A stretch of DNA of 47,947 nt from Terriglobia bacterium (GTDB lineage Bacteria; Acidobacteriota; Terriglobia; 20CM-2-55-15), in assembly GCA_036496425.1 (NCBI GenBank), contig DASXLG010000353.1:1-47947 (forward strand). The letters run 5' to 3'. Position numbers and translations under genes: made by a program. The notes beneath the pieces are model-generated. The model had not been told where the DNA came from, did not search any database, and was given only the letters and a program-made list of their open reading frames with translations. Positions 25,051-33,748 of this stretch are shown here, piece after piece. The number at the start of each line of letters is the position of its first letter. Position 1 is the stretch's first letter.

Positions 25051-25123
25051 TGTTTAGCCGCAGATGACGCGGATGACGCAGATGGGGGTCATCCGCGTCA
25101 TCCGCGTCATCTGCGGCTAAACA
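25051..25123. terminator. 27-bp inverted repeat between convergent genes
   Basis: The arm at 25051-25077 (TGTTTAGCCGCAGATGACGC and seven more bases) is perfectly matched by 25097-25123. It fills the 81-base space between protease and regulator stops and could terminate both. The arm is internally repetitive (GATGACGCGGATGACGCAGATG) and belongs to a dispersed family also seen at 35957 and 46681. Confidence 0.7.
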
Positions 25124-25126
25124 GCT

Positions 25127-25777
25127 TTAAACAGCGATCAATTTTTTTTGAATGGCGTATTTGATGAGTTCGGACCTGTCGTGCACATCGATTTTCTTCA
25201 TCAGATTGTGCTTGTGCACTTCGACCGTCTTCACGCTGAGATCGAGGCGGACCGCAATTTCCTTAACCGTCAACCCTTCCGCCAGAAGCTTCAGGACCTC
25301 CCGCTCACGCATCGTCAGGCGATCGTAGCTGGTCTGGGGGCGGTTGGTATTTTTGACATAGCCATCGACAACCTTCTTCAGGACATTCGGGCTGAGATAC
25401 CTCTCACCTTTCTGAACCGTTTCAATGGCGTAAAGGAGTTGCGATGCGGGCGCATCCTTCATGATGTACCCTGCGGCGCCGGCCTCGAGGCAGCGCGCGA
25501 CGAGTTCTTCCTCATCATGCATCGTGAGCATCAGGACCTTCACGCCGGCATTGAATTCATGAACACGACGCGTTGCATCGAAGCCGTTCATGTCGGGCAT
25601 CGACACGTCCATCAGAATGACATCGGGTTTATGCTGCTGCACCATTTCGACGGCCTGGCGTCCGTCCCGGGCTTCCCCCACGATTTCGAGGGATGACTCG
25701 TTACGGAGCATGGCTTTGACACCTTCGACAAAGAGGGTGTGGTCGTCGCAGATGACGATACGGATCTTGCTATTCAC
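25127..25777 (-). CDS. NarL/FixJ-family response regulator
   Basis: 216 residues: a receiver domain (1-120; acidic pair in IVICDDHTLF, phosphoacceptor Asp in VILMDVSMPDM, LTMHDEE, Lys in IMKDAPASQ) and a LuxR-type four-helix DNA-binding domain (about 150-210; LTMREREVLKLLAEGLTVKE, LSVKTVEVHKHNLMKK). It should bind promoters as a dimer after phosphorylation. The start is GTG 25777. It lies 44 bases downstream of the histidine kinase at 25822, its probable partner, at the end of the long minus-strand operon, and may control the polysaccharide genes upstream. Confidence 0.92.
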   Translation of the reverse strand: MNSKIRIVICDDHTLFVEGVKAMLRNESSLEIVGEARDGRQAVEMVQQHKPDVILMDVSMPDMNGFDATRRVHEFNAGVKVLMLTMHDEEELVARCLEAGAAGYIMKDAPASQLLYAIETVQKGERYLSPNVLKKVVDGYVKNTNRPQTSYDRLTMREREVLKLLAEGLTVKEIAVRLDLSVKTVEVHKHNLMKKIDVHDRSELIKYAIQKKLIAV

Positions 25778-25821
25778 GCTGTATTAACACGCTCATATAG
25801 GATACGCAAATTCGAGCGAAA

Positions 25822-26865
25822 TTACATGGCCAGCTCGATCCAGAACCGGCTTCCCTGCCCTGGCCGGGACTCGACCCCGACCCGGCCGCCCATCAATTCA
25901 ACGGCTTTGCGGACGGAAGGGAGTCCGAGCCCGATCCCCGGAAACTCCTGCTCCGAATAAATACGGACAAACGGCATGAAAATCCTCTGCTGATCGGCCT
26001 GGGAAATACCGACCCCGTTATCGTTGATCTCGATCCGGCAAAGGTCGTGTTTCACGCACGCGGAAACCGTAATTTCGGGCTCCACTCCTTCAGGCACGAA
26101 CTTGATCGCATTGGACAGGAGATTCGTCAATGCGATCTTCAGCAAAGTCGGGTCGGCTTGAACGGTGCGCGCCCTCCCCTTGACTTTGATATGCGCGTGC
26201 CGGTTGTTGATCTCGGCTTGCAGATTTCTCAGGCATGTTTCGATATACACCTTCAGATCGATCGGTTCATAGCGGACTTCTCCTCGTCCCAGCCGGGAAA
26301 AGTTCAGGAGGGAGTCGATCAGCTCCCTCATCTCCTGGGCCGCCCACCGGATCCGATCCAGATCCTGCCTGCCGTCTTCGGAAAACCGCTCTTTTTCTCC
26401 TGTGGAGAGCGCTTCGGCGAACATCGTGACGGCGCGCAGCGAAGCCCGCAGATCGTGCGACATCGCCTGAATAAAGGCCTCGAGATCCTCGTTTCTCAGC
26501 TTCAGGTCGAGAGAAATGCGGCGGGCCCGCAGCAGAATCTCGACGCGCGACTGGAGTTCGACCTTCGCGACCGGCACCATGATCGATTCGTCGACCAGCT
26601 GCCACAGATACGGGATCCGGGACCAGACGTCCGGACGATGGGTAACGAGCAGAACCGGCAGAATGCCCGGCTGCTCGGCGTCGCGCCTTCCTTCGAGTTC
26701 CTGCCGGAAGCGGGTTAAATTGGGATCGTCGATGACGCAAAGATCGAACGCCTCTTCCAGCGGCTGGCCGGCTTCATGTTCTCCGATGGAATGGTACGCG
26801 CCCAGAAACTCGCTCAGCAGTCGCCGGTTTTCTTTGTTGTCGAGGATTAAGATGATGCGCGCCAT
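25822..26865 (-). CDS. histidine kinase with degenerate receiver-like N-terminal domain
   Basis: 347 residues without membrane segments. Residues 1-115 look like a receiver fold (RIILILDNKENRRLLSEFLG, FDLCVIDDPN, PVLLVTHR), but the acidic pair is DN, and the Lys-Pro turn reads MVPVAKVEL, so phosphorylation there is doubtful. The dimerisation helix has the phosphoacceptor His in QAMSHDLRASLRAV (Pro of the usual RxPL is Ser), and the ATPase domain has LTNLLSNAIKFV, INDNGVGIS and GIGLGLPSV. It starts seven bases after the KaiC-like gene and precedes the NarL-type regulator. The receiver-like domain may take input from the KaiC-like protein (inference). Confidence 0.88.
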   Translation of the reverse strand: MARIILILDNKENRRLLSEFLGAYHSIGEHEAGQPLEEAFDLCVIDDPNLTRFRQELEGRRDAEQPGILPVLLVTHRPDVWSRIPYLWQLVDESIMVPVAKVELQSRVEILLRARRISLDLKLRNEDLEAFIQAMSHDLRASLRAVTMFAEALSTGEKERFSEDGRQDLDRIRWAAQEMRELIDSLLNFSRLGRGEVRYEPIDLKVYIETCLRNLQAEINNRHAHIKVKGRARTVQADPTLLKIALTNLLSNAIKFVPEGVEPEITVSACVKHDLCRIEINDNGVGISQADQQRIFMPFVRIYSEQEFPGIGLGLPSVRKAVELMGGRVGVESRPGQGSRFWIELAM

Positions 26866-26872
26866 GGGGCAG

Positions 26873-27538
26873 CTACGCCGCGCTCAACGGTATTTGAAGT
26901 CCCTCGCTGGTGAGGCGCATTGGATGGTGGCCGGGATGGAAATCCGAGCCGCGAAGCTTGGTTATCCGGACAGACCGGCCTTCAACGCCGTTTTCAAGAT
27001 GAATCACACCGTCGGCGTCGCGCGCGCACTCGCGTTCATCGGCCGCCACGATCAGCGTCGCATTTCGCCTGGTGGCGAAGCGGAAAAACGATTGGGCCAG
27101 GCGGCGGCGTTGAAAGGCATCGCCCGCGAGGTTCAAAAAATATCCAAAGCTATCCACAAAGATACGCTGTGGATTTTTTTCCTCGATGGTTTGCGAGATT
27201 TGCCGGCTGATCGGCTCCCGCTCGACTTCGCTTGGAGAAAAAATGTCGTAATTCTGCAGATCGCTGAAGGTTTCCGCCGGCGGACTGAAATCCAGAATCG
27301 CTACTTTGCCGGTATCCAGACCGATCGATGCAGCGTCCGCATGGATCAATTCCTTCGCCTGCCCGAAGGTAATCAGCAGAGCGGAGCCTGGCTCCCCGGT
27401 GAGAAAATGCAGGCCAAGCGTTGTCTTACCCGTTCCCGGATCGCCGTAAACAAGGTAGGCCCTCCCTGCCATCAAGCCACCGCGCAGGAGGTAATCCAAG
27501 CCGCTTACACCCGTGGAAACCCTCATCATTCGATTCAT
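26873..27538 (-). CDS. KaiC-like RecA-fold ATPase lacking the catalytic glutamates
   Basis: A 221-residue single-domain KaiC/RadA-type ATPase. It begins VSTGVSGLDYLLRGGLMAG as KaiC domains do, with Walker A GDPGTGKTT (residues 32-40) and Walker B RIFVDSFG. The catalytic glutamate pair of KaiC (TFEE after the second strand) is TFGQ here (Gly59, Gln60), and the following helix AKELIHADAASIGLD is preserved, so ATP binding with weak or no hydrolysis is expected. ATG 27538 overlaps the PHP gene's TGA (ATGA). Single-domain KaiC-like proteins often act with histidine kinases, and one follows after seven bases. There is no KaiA or KaiB here, so a clock role is not implied. Confidence 0.85.
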   Translation of the reverse strand: MNRMMRVSTGVSGLDYLLRGGLMAGRAYLVYGDPGTGKTTLGLHFLTGEPGSALLITFGQAKELIHADAASIGLDTGKVAILDFSPPAETFSDLQNYDIFSPSEVEREPISRQISQTIEEKNPQRIFVDSFGYFLNLAGDAFQRRRLAQSFFRFATRRNATLIVAADERECARDADGVIHLENGVEGRSVRITKLRGSDFHPGHHPMRLTSEGLQIPLSAA

Positions 27539-28257
27539 CCCGCCCAGGGCCGGCAAAGCGGCTGCTTCACGGCGATGGACAACTCCTGCACGAACGTGAG
27601 ATTTCCGGTCGCCGGAATCACCGTGCTGCTGCCGTGCAGGGTAAAACGGCTCGCGCGCATTGCCTGAAGGATTGCATGTTCTTCGAGGCGGTCGGTTTCC
27701 ACTTCCATGTATATGGGCTTGCGCATCTGCGCAATCTGGTGCAGGTCGACGCCACAGAATGCGGCAGTTTTGGGATTCAGCGAACGGATCCGCCGCAGCA
27801 GTTGAAATGAGTCGGCTCGCGGCGCGACGGTGCCGTCATACCGGCCGTTCCAGACTTCGATCCCATCGAGTTTTGTTTTGATGGAATTAATCAGATTGAT
27901 GCTTCCGACCGGCGGATGGGCGAGAACCGCGACCCCTCCGGCATCGTGTATGCCGTCCACCAGCCCCTCCATCGACGAGAACCGGACTCGTTTCCGGATG
28001 CCATATCCAAGAATGTGGATCGTCCCCCCTTTAAGGGCGAACTCCAGGCCCGGAATAACAAGGAAAGCATTGGCGGAAAGCGTCTCACACAGGCGAACGT
28101 ATTCCTCCATCCGGCTGTCATCGAACACTTCGGCGTGATCGCTGACCGCCGCAAAATGCATGCCGGCGATCCGGAAGGCGTCCACCAGCCGATCGAGTGA
28201 TTCATCACCATCCGAGAATCGGCTGTGGACGTGAAGTAGTCCTCTAGTAAGCGCCAT
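27535..28257 (-). CDS. PHP-domain metal-dependent phosphoesterase
   Basis: A 240-residue PHP (polymerase and histidinol phosphatase) hydrolase. Metal ligands are visible in order: HVHSRFSDG, VSDHAEVF, Glu in VIPGLEFAL, HILGYG, AVLAHPPV and the closing GVDLHQI. It resembles YciV/RnaAM-like and other stand-alone PHP phosphoesterases acting on nucleotides or phosphorylated small molecules; the substrate is unknown. ATG 28257 lies 10 bases after the stop of the small membrane protein gene and there is no strong ribosome site, suggesting coupled translation. Its position between polysaccharide genes and a kinase module suggests that it makes or removes a phosphorylated signal or sugar intermediate. 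Confidence 0.87.
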   Translation of the reverse strand: MALTRGLLHVHSRFSDGDESLDRLVDAFRIAGMHFAAVSDHAEVFDDSRMEEYVRLCETLSANAFLVIPGLEFALKGGTIHILGYGIRKRVRFSSMEGLVDGIHDAGGVAVLAHPPVGSINLINSIKTKLDGIEVWNGRYDGTVAPRADSFQLLRRIRSLNPKTAAFCGVDLHQIAQMRKPIYMEVETDRLEEHAILQAMRASRFTLHGSSTVIPATGNLTFVQELSIAVKQPLCRPWAG

Positions 28258-28267
28258 TAACAAAGTT

Positions 28268-28447
28268 TTACCGTGCGATCTTGAACATCTCTTTGACTTC
28301 GACCGGAACGTTGTCGGTCTCTCTCAGGTCTTTCGGTTTGTTACTGACCGTTTTCAAACCAACAAACGCGAGGTACAGAATTGCCACAGTCGCGATCGCA
28401 GACGTAAAGATGACCCAAGCCGTACCGATTGCTTCGTAGATGCTCAT
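28268..28447 (-). CDS. 59-residue single-span membrane protein
   Basis: A short gene with a strong ribosome site (GGAGG, four bases before ATG 28447). The N-terminal half is one hydrophobic span (IGTAWVIFTSAIATVAILYL, roughly residues 7-30). The polar, charged C-terminal half (from LKTVSNKPKDLRE to VEVKEMFKIAR) is probably cytoplasmic. No known family is recognised. It sits 20 bases after the asparagine synthase stop and 10 bases before the PHP gene, so it is very probably translated as part of the operon. It could anchor the cytoplasmic PHP/KaiC/kinase module or the synthesis enzymes at the membrane (inference). Confidence 0.72.
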   Translation of the reverse strand: MSIYEAIGTAWVIFTSAIATVAILYLAFVGLKTVSNKPKDLRETDNVPVEVKEMFKIAR

Positions 28448-28467
28448 TTCGCCTCCGTATTAGGTTT

Positions 28468-30408
28468 TTAGCTGACGTAATGCCCTTGCAACTTAAGCAC
28501 CACGTCCGGCTTACCGGAGGCGCGAAGAGACTGCGATTGTTCGATAAAGTACTTATGCCAATGCTCGAAAACAATCAGCGACCAGATCTCCTGAAACCCC
28601 GAAAGTCTGCCCTCTTCCTGTCGAACCACAATTTGCTCAATAGCTTGGCGATCAAAATAATCTCTGCATGCGGAATCGCGCGCCATCAGCGTATCCCGCA
28701 CAAACTCGCGCATATCCGTCCGGAACCACGCCGCAGCAGGCATCGGAAAGCCTTTTTTCGTGCGATGGAGGATCGAAGGTGGCACCACGTTACCCATCGC
28801 CTGCCGCAGAATCCATTTTCCCTGGTTGCCCTGTACCTTTGCATTGTCAGGCGATGCCGCGAGATATTCGACGAGCTTGTGGTCCAGGAACGGAACGCGC
28901 AGCTCGACGGCCGTCGCCATCGTCATCTTGTCCGCTTTCAGGAGGAGATCTTCCGGAAGCCACACTTTCGTATCGACGTAGAGCATGCGATTCAAGGCAG
29001 AAGCGCCACGCACATGGCCGAAATAGCCGCCGAAGATCTCATCCAGGTGCGCGTCGCATTTGCGCACACGGTCTTCGCCGGTCAGAGCCAGCCTGGCTTC
29101 CAGCGACAATCCTTTCACCATTCCGCGGTAATGCGATTCGAGCGGCGTGCCGGCGCGCCGGAGATACGCGCGTACACGATCTCCGACAGGAAGTGAAGCC
29201 AGCGCAGGAAACGCCGCAGCCAGAGGGCCGGCGCTTCTTCGCAGCTTTTCGAGCTTGAGGATCTTGCGGTAGAAGGTATAGCCCGCCATGGTTTCGTCGG
29301 CGCCTTCGCCGGACAGAACGACGGTGATGTAATTCCGCGCAAGCTTCGAAATGAAGTACAGCGGGATGCACGTGGGGTCGGCCATCGGCTCGTCGAGATG
29401 CGACACCATCATCGGAATCGCATTACGGAAGTCGCGCGACGTCATTCTGAACTCATGGTGCTCCGCTCCGAAATGCGCGGCGGCCTGCCTGGCGAACGTG
29501 AATTCGTTCGCTTCCTCGATCTCCGAATCCGGGTTTCCCCCGGCTTCGTAACCCACGCTGAACGTTTTCACGCGCTCGCCTTTGTTGATCTTCGTCATCA
29601 GCGCCAGCATCGCGGTGGAATCAAGGCCGCCGCTTAGAAAAACGCCGAGCGGAACTTCGGAAATCAACCGCAGCCGCACCGACTCTTCAAGCAAATGCTG
29701 AAACTCCTCGACGTCGATTGCGCGGCGCGATTCATAATCCAGGTCCCAGTATTTTCCTGTCCGGACTCCGCTCTCATCGGCCGTCAACCAGTGGCCGGGC
29801 TGCAGTTTAAAGATGTTTTTGAACATCGTTCGAGGTCCCGGCACATAGCGCAGCGATAGATAAAGATCGATGGCCTGCCGGTCCACCTCGCGCGGAACTT
29901 CCGGATGTTGCAGTAACGATTTGATTTCCGATGCAAAAGCGACGAAGCCCTTGCCGCAATAATAATAAACCGGCTTGATCCCGAGGCGGTCCCTGACGAG
30001 CAGGAGCCGCTTCCGGCGGCGGTCCCACAACGCAAAAGCGAACATGCCGCGGAAGTCGCGCATGCAGGTATCGCCGTATTCTTCGTAGGCGTGAACGATC
30101 GTTTCGGTATCGGAGCGGGTTTTGAAACGGTGTCCCCGTGAAATAAGATCTTCGGTCAAATCCGCGTAGTTGTAGATTTCGCCGTTGAACACGACGGCGA
30201 CCGATTCGTCCTCATTGAAGATCGGCTGCTTCCCGCCGCTGAGGTCGATAATGCTCAAGCGCCTGTGCCCGAGGCCGGCGTTGTCGCCGATGAAATAACC
30301 GTCGTCATCCGGCCCGCGATGGGCCTGAGCCGAAGTCATCCGTTCGATGAGCGCCGGATCGACCGGCTCAGTGACGTTGAAATTGACGATCCCGCAGATC
30401 CCGCACAT
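28468..30408 (-). CDS. asnB: asparagine synthase (glutamine-hydrolysing)-like amidotransferase, copy 2
   Basis: 646 residues. The N-terminal class II glutaminase domain begins MCGICGIVNFN (Cys2 nucleophile after Met removal) with RRLSIIDLSGGKQP and VFNGEIYNYADL. The synthase domain has the PP-loop VFLSGGLDSTAML and LSGEGADETMAGY. ATG 30408 is chosen because Cys must be residue 2; the frame is open upstream but inside the heparinase-like gene. The start overlaps that gene by 41 bases. In exopolysaccharide loci such enzymes are thought to amidate sugar acids or other carboxylates rather than make free asparagine, and a second copy 3 kb upstream supports a specialised role. Confidence 0.92.
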   Translation of the reverse strand: MCGICGIVNFNVTEPVDPALIERMTSAQAHRGPDDDGYFIGDNAGLGHRRLSIIDLSGGKQPIFNEDESVAVVFNGEIYNYADLTEDLISRGHRFKTRSDTETIVHAYEEYGDTCMRDFRGMFAFALWDRRRKRLLLVRDRLGIKPVYYYCGKGFVAFASEIKSLLQHPEVPREVDRQAIDLYLSLRYVPGPRTMFKNIFKLQPGHWLTADESGVRTGKYWDLDYESRRAIDVEEFQHLLEESVRLRLISEVPLGVFLSGGLDSTAMLALMTKINKGERVKTFSVGYEAGGNPDSEIEEANEFTFARQAAAHFGAEHHEFRMTSRDFRNAIPMMVSHLDEPMADPTCIPLYFISKLARNYITVVLSGEGADETMAGYTFYRKILKLEKLRRSAGPLAAAFPALASLPVGDRVRAYLRRAGTPLESHYRGMVKGLSLEARLALTGEDRVRKCDAHLDEIFGGYFGHVRGASALNRMLYVDTKVWLPEDLLLKADKMTMATAVELRVPFLDHKLVEYLAASPDNAKVQGNQGKWILRQAMGNVVPPSILHRTKKGFPMPAAAWFRTDMREFVRDTLMARDSACRDYFDRQAIEQIVVRQEEGRLSGFQEIWSLIVFEHWHKYFIEQSQSLRASGKPDVVLKLQGHYVS

Positions 30409-32773
30409 AGACTTTCCCTTCGTTTTCCCCACCGCGTTCAATGACGATGCCGTTGTCCCAGAAGTAGGCCTGCACGTAGGGGATGGGTTCTTTGCTCTCG
30501 AAAACCGTTTCACCGCCGTACTTGAAGGAGGAGGCGTTGACTGCCAGCAGCCGGCAGAGATTTCCGTTTTGCATCCGCATCCAGAAAAACTCTCCGCGCA
30601 TCGTGCAATCCAGCATGTTCAGATCGCCATCTATGGCAATAGTCGCGGCAACATCATCAAATTCACCGTCGCGAATGGCAGCAGCCATCGCGTGGTTGGA
30701 ATTCGCCTGAAACCGGCGCGACTCCACCGAACGTTTTCCCGGCACCAAAAACGACATCATTGAAACCGGCGCTTCCTCACGTACAGATGCGCGCAGAACA
30801 GGGCTCGGTACCCGTTCTCCATAGCGCTGCGATGACCAGCCTTGAATCGGCTCATATTGTCCGCATTCCACCGAGGCACGAAGCGGCGCCGATGCATAGA
30901 GCATCAATTGCAGGCCGGCGTCGCCAATGTTGGCGCGGCAATCGATCTCGCCGCGGTTCTCCTCGCCGAAGATGGTCAGCCGCGCGTCCGAAGCAAAATG
31001 GTAGAGAAACTCGTAGTCGTGTTTGCCTCGTCCGAGCAGGTCATCGAGCACAATCCAGTAATCCGGACGGATGTAAATGAGCCGCCGCCGGTGAACGACG
31101 GCGGCAGGCTTATGGGCATATCCATCATGCACGGCATCGATGTACTCGATCTCCGGAAGCGAGAACTTCCGGCACACGCGCGTTTCCGTCTTCCTCTTCC
31201 AGGCGAAAGTCCCGCCCACCTCCGCCTGGCCCGCGCCATCGACCACAACGGTGTTGTGCGCCCGGGTTGAGCGAAAATATTCCCGCCATTCCGGCGCGCA
31301 GTTGTATATACCTGTCCCGGGATCGATCAGGAAGTCGCGGCCGCCGGTAAAGAGAGTCAGAGACAACGCGTCGGCGTGTCCGTGCCCTCCGCTCGGTGAA
31401 CCCAGGCCGCCGCAGTCGAAGGTAACGACGGTGTCTTTCGCATCCCAGCCGGAACGCTGCACAAAGTATCGGGCATCGCCATATTCGCTGGAATTATCCG
31501 AAGGGGGCTCCGAACTCAGCGAGTTGAAGACTGTCCAGGCCTCCTCGCCGAGCAGCCATAGCGTGTCCTGGTGGAATCCCGCCGCCTGGGTTTTAAAGTC
31601 GGACCTGCCGGCTAAAACGGCGCCGGTGCAAAGGCCATCGCGAAATGAACGATAGTCGCCGGCTCCAAGCATCAGAAGGCGCCCGCCATCGTCGTCGCCC
31701 AGCAGCGGAATACTCCCGTCCGGCCGCGTGATGCGCATGACGAAGTCCAGCATCTGTCCCAGCTTCGTCCACATCCAGTCCGGAAAGGCCAGCCCATTGC
31801 ACTTCGCAAGCGCCAGCGTATGGAGATAAAAATCCGTGGCGTAACAGTGATAGTAGGACGACAGCTCGCAGTAAACGCCGTCGGCCGGAACCTGGTCCTG
31901 CATTTCGCGGATCAGGGTATTGCAGCCGAATTGGCGCCACTTCTCCGCTCGCGGCAGCTCCCGGAAAAGAACGCCGGCGATAAAAAGGGCCGCGGCTTCG
32001 CCGATCAGGTGCGTGTTCGGGCTGCTGTAAACGGAAGGATAGCGATAGATCTGGTCGAACTGGGCAAACAGGGACCTCATGATACGCCGCAGCCTGGATT
32101 CGTCGAGTGCCTTCGACGGCAGCAGCAGAATGATCGTCCACAACCACGATGTGCATCGAATCCCGATTTCGAGGCTCGATTGCCAGTTAATGCCGGTCCA
32201 TTTCGGGTTCTGTTCGATCCAGCTTTCCATTTGCGCGACGGCCTCCTGCGCATAGGACTCATTGGCCGTCAGACAGAACGCTCTTGCAAGCCGCGGTAGA
32301 TGTTGATGCCGGTTCAGCTCATGAATCACTTTTGCGTCCGCAGGCGGCGCACTGAGAAGGTCGTAATCGACCCAGAACCTGGGCGGCCAGCGGTAGCCCG
32401 ACACCGGATCGCGATGCCAATCGATCGAGTTTCCCAGTTCCAGTTCGGTGTGAGCCAGCAGGCCGATCCGGTGACTGCACAGAACATCCGCATCTTGTAC
32501 GGCGCGGTCGAACCATTCCGGGAATCGCTGCGCGATGAACTGGCTTAAGGATTCCGTATTGTGTGTCGAAGGATAAAAGCGCGGCGCGACGGCGCGCTGC
32601 AAATAGCCTTTCAGGGAAGCCTTCTCCCGCGCGATCAGCGCATCGAGTTCGCGATCGTCATCCAGGCCGGCGCCGGAGCCAAGCCGCAGCCGGTCGGCGT
32701 GATGCCTGAAACGTTCCCGCGTCCGATGAGCGATTTCCCGGGCCGACATTTGACGAAGACGTTTTAAATTCAT
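30368..32773 (-). CDS. heparinase II/III-family protein
   Basis: 801 residues. The N-terminal two-thirds is an alpha/alpha toroid typical of polysaccharide lyases (FCLTANESYAQEAVAQMESW, SSLEIGIRCTSWLW, SSPNTHLIGEAAALF with a likely active-site Asn-His, ELSSYYHCYATDFYL with Tyr). The C-terminal beta-sandwich has the hallmark GHGHADALSLTLF, LIDPGTGIYN and RAHNTVVVDG. No signal peptide is evident at the N-terminus (MNLKRLRQMSAREIAHRTRE), as in many exopolysaccharide-locus members, so it may act in the cytoplasm or as an uronosyl-modifying enzyme. It starts six bases after the glycosyltransferase stop and overlaps asnB copy 2 by 41 bases. The substrate is probably the uronic-acid-containing glycan made by the locus. 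Confidence 0.9.
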   Translation of the reverse strand: MNLKRLRQMSAREIAHRTRERFRHHADRLRLGSGAGLDDDRELDALIAREKASLKGYLQRAVAPRFYPSTHNTESLSQFIAQRFPEWFDRAVQDADVLCSHRIGLLAHTELELGNSIDWHRDPVSGYRWPPRFWVDYDLLSAPPADAKVIHELNRHQHLPRLARAFCLTANESYAQEAVAQMESWIEQNPKWTGINWQSSLEIGIRCTSWLWTIILLLPSKALDESRLRRIMRSLFAQFDQIYRYPSVYSSPNTHLIGEAAALFIAGVLFRELPRAEKWRQFGCNTLIREMQDQVPADGVYCELSSYYHCYATDFYLHTLALAKCNGLAFPDWMWTKLGQMLDFVMRITRPDGSIPLLGDDDGGRLLMLGAGDYRSFRDGLCTGAVLAGRSDFKTQAAGFHQDTLWLLGEEAWTVFNSLSSEPPSDNSSEYGDARYFVQRSGWDAKDTVVTFDCGGLGSPSGGHGHADALSLTLFTGGRDFLIDPGTGIYNCAPEWREYFRSTRAHNTVVVDGAGQAEVGGTFAWKRKTETRVCRKFSLPEIEYIDAVHDGYAHKPAAVVHRRRLIYIRPDYWIVLDDLLGRGKHDYEFLYHFASDARLTIFGEENRGEIDCRANIGDAGLQLMLYASAPLRASVECGQYEPIQGWSSQRYGERVPSPVLRASVREEAPVSMMSFLVPGKRSVESRRFQANSNHAMAAAIRDGEFDDVAATIAIDGDLNMLDCTMRGEFFWMRMQNGNLCRLLAVNASSFKYGGETVFESKEPIPYVQAYFWDNGIVIERGGENEGKVYVRDLRDRQFQRH

Positions 32774-32779
32774 GAATTC

Positions 32780-33748
32780 CTATGCGGCCACCCGCTCCAA
32801 TGAAGTCGTCACGGCCTGGACCAGTTCATTTACATTCCCGGTCTCAAACACCATTGTGCCCGCCGGCCGTGCGGCGGCGCTGCTTGCAACAACCGGCACG
32901 CCCAGGGCCAACGCTTCGCGCACCGAAATCGAATCACCGTCTCTGAACGTCGGACGCACAAAAACCGACGAGCGCGCCATCAGCGAGAGGCACAATTCGT
33001 GGTCCAGATCGCCTGCCAGAATGACGCTGCCGCCGAGCCGCATTTCCGCGATTAAAGCTTCCGCCTCGGAACGGTTCTCACCTGTCCCCATGACCAGACA
33101 CCCGATATCCGGATATCGGTTCCTCAGCCGGGCGACTGCCCGCATCAGGACCTCAAATCCGTACTCCGGCCGGAAGAACATGGCCGTGCTGAGCAACGGA
33201 GAATGCCTTTTCATCCAGCTCTCGATATCCCCGGATGCGGCCACCTCCGGCGCTTCGATGGGAAGGAAAGCGGGCGTGATCTGCATTTTGTCCCGGCTGA
33301 TGCCCAGTTCGGAGACGGCATCCGCCATTTCCCCGCTCACGCAGACAATGCGGTCATAGAACAACGCGGCAAAGCGGGCGAGATGGCGCTTCCAGCCCGG
33401 ATTCAGCCGCAGATATTCCGGGACTCCCCCCGAGTGCAGAGTCAATGTGGCTCCGGGACCCGCCTGGGCGGCAAGTCCGCAAGCCAGCGCGACGAGCCAG
33501 CTTTTAGGGTTCTCACCATTGGTGTGCACGCTCAAAACCCAGTCGTCGCTGACGTGCCGGAAGAGTTCACGGCAAAAACCAGGTGCGCCGGAGATCTTGA
33601 TGTAGGCATCGCTCTCCGGAGCGCGGGGATCGACGTTAAGCACACTCGACTGCTGTCCCGTCCGCTTCATTAGAGCGTGCGCGCTCCACACGTGCACGGA
33701 GATTCCCCCGTGCGGTGGCGGATACGGACCGACAAAAAGCACTTTCAT
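32780..33748 (-). CDS. glycosyltransferase family 4 (short)
   Basis: 322 residues. It starts MKVLFVGPYPPPHGGISVHV, the classic acceptor-side glycine loop of GT4 enzymes. The donor half has STAMFFRPEYGFEVLMRA, GCLVMGTGEN and RPTFRDGDSISVREALALG with the conserved acidic residues, then PVVASSAAARP. It lacks a longer N-terminal insert, so it is at the short end of the family. The start is unmistakable by family pattern, yet it lies 113 bases inside the 3' end of the upstream asparagine synthase gene, in another frame. It probably adds a sugar during assembly of the locus glycan. Specificity is unknown. Confidence 0.88.
   Translation of the reverse strand: MKVLFVGPYPPPHGGISVHVWSAHALMKRTGQQSSVLNVDPRAPESDAYIKISGAPGFCRELFRHVSDDWVLSVHTNGENPKSWLVALACGLAAQAGPGATLTLHSGGVPEYLRLNPGWKRHLARFAALFYDRIVCVSGEMADAVSELGISRDKMQITPAFLPIEAPEVAASGDIESWMKRHSPLLSTAMFFRPEYGFEVLMRAVARLRNRYPDIGCLVMGTGENRSEAEALIAEMRLGGSVILAGDLDHELCLSLMARSSVFVRPTFRDGDSISVREALALGVPVVASSAAARPAGTMVFETGNVNELVQAVTTSLERVAA

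Noticed and set aside
26873-27538. Circadian clock component
   Set aside because: Single KaiC-like domain, no KaiA or KaiB, and catalytic glutamates missing; only the fold is supported.
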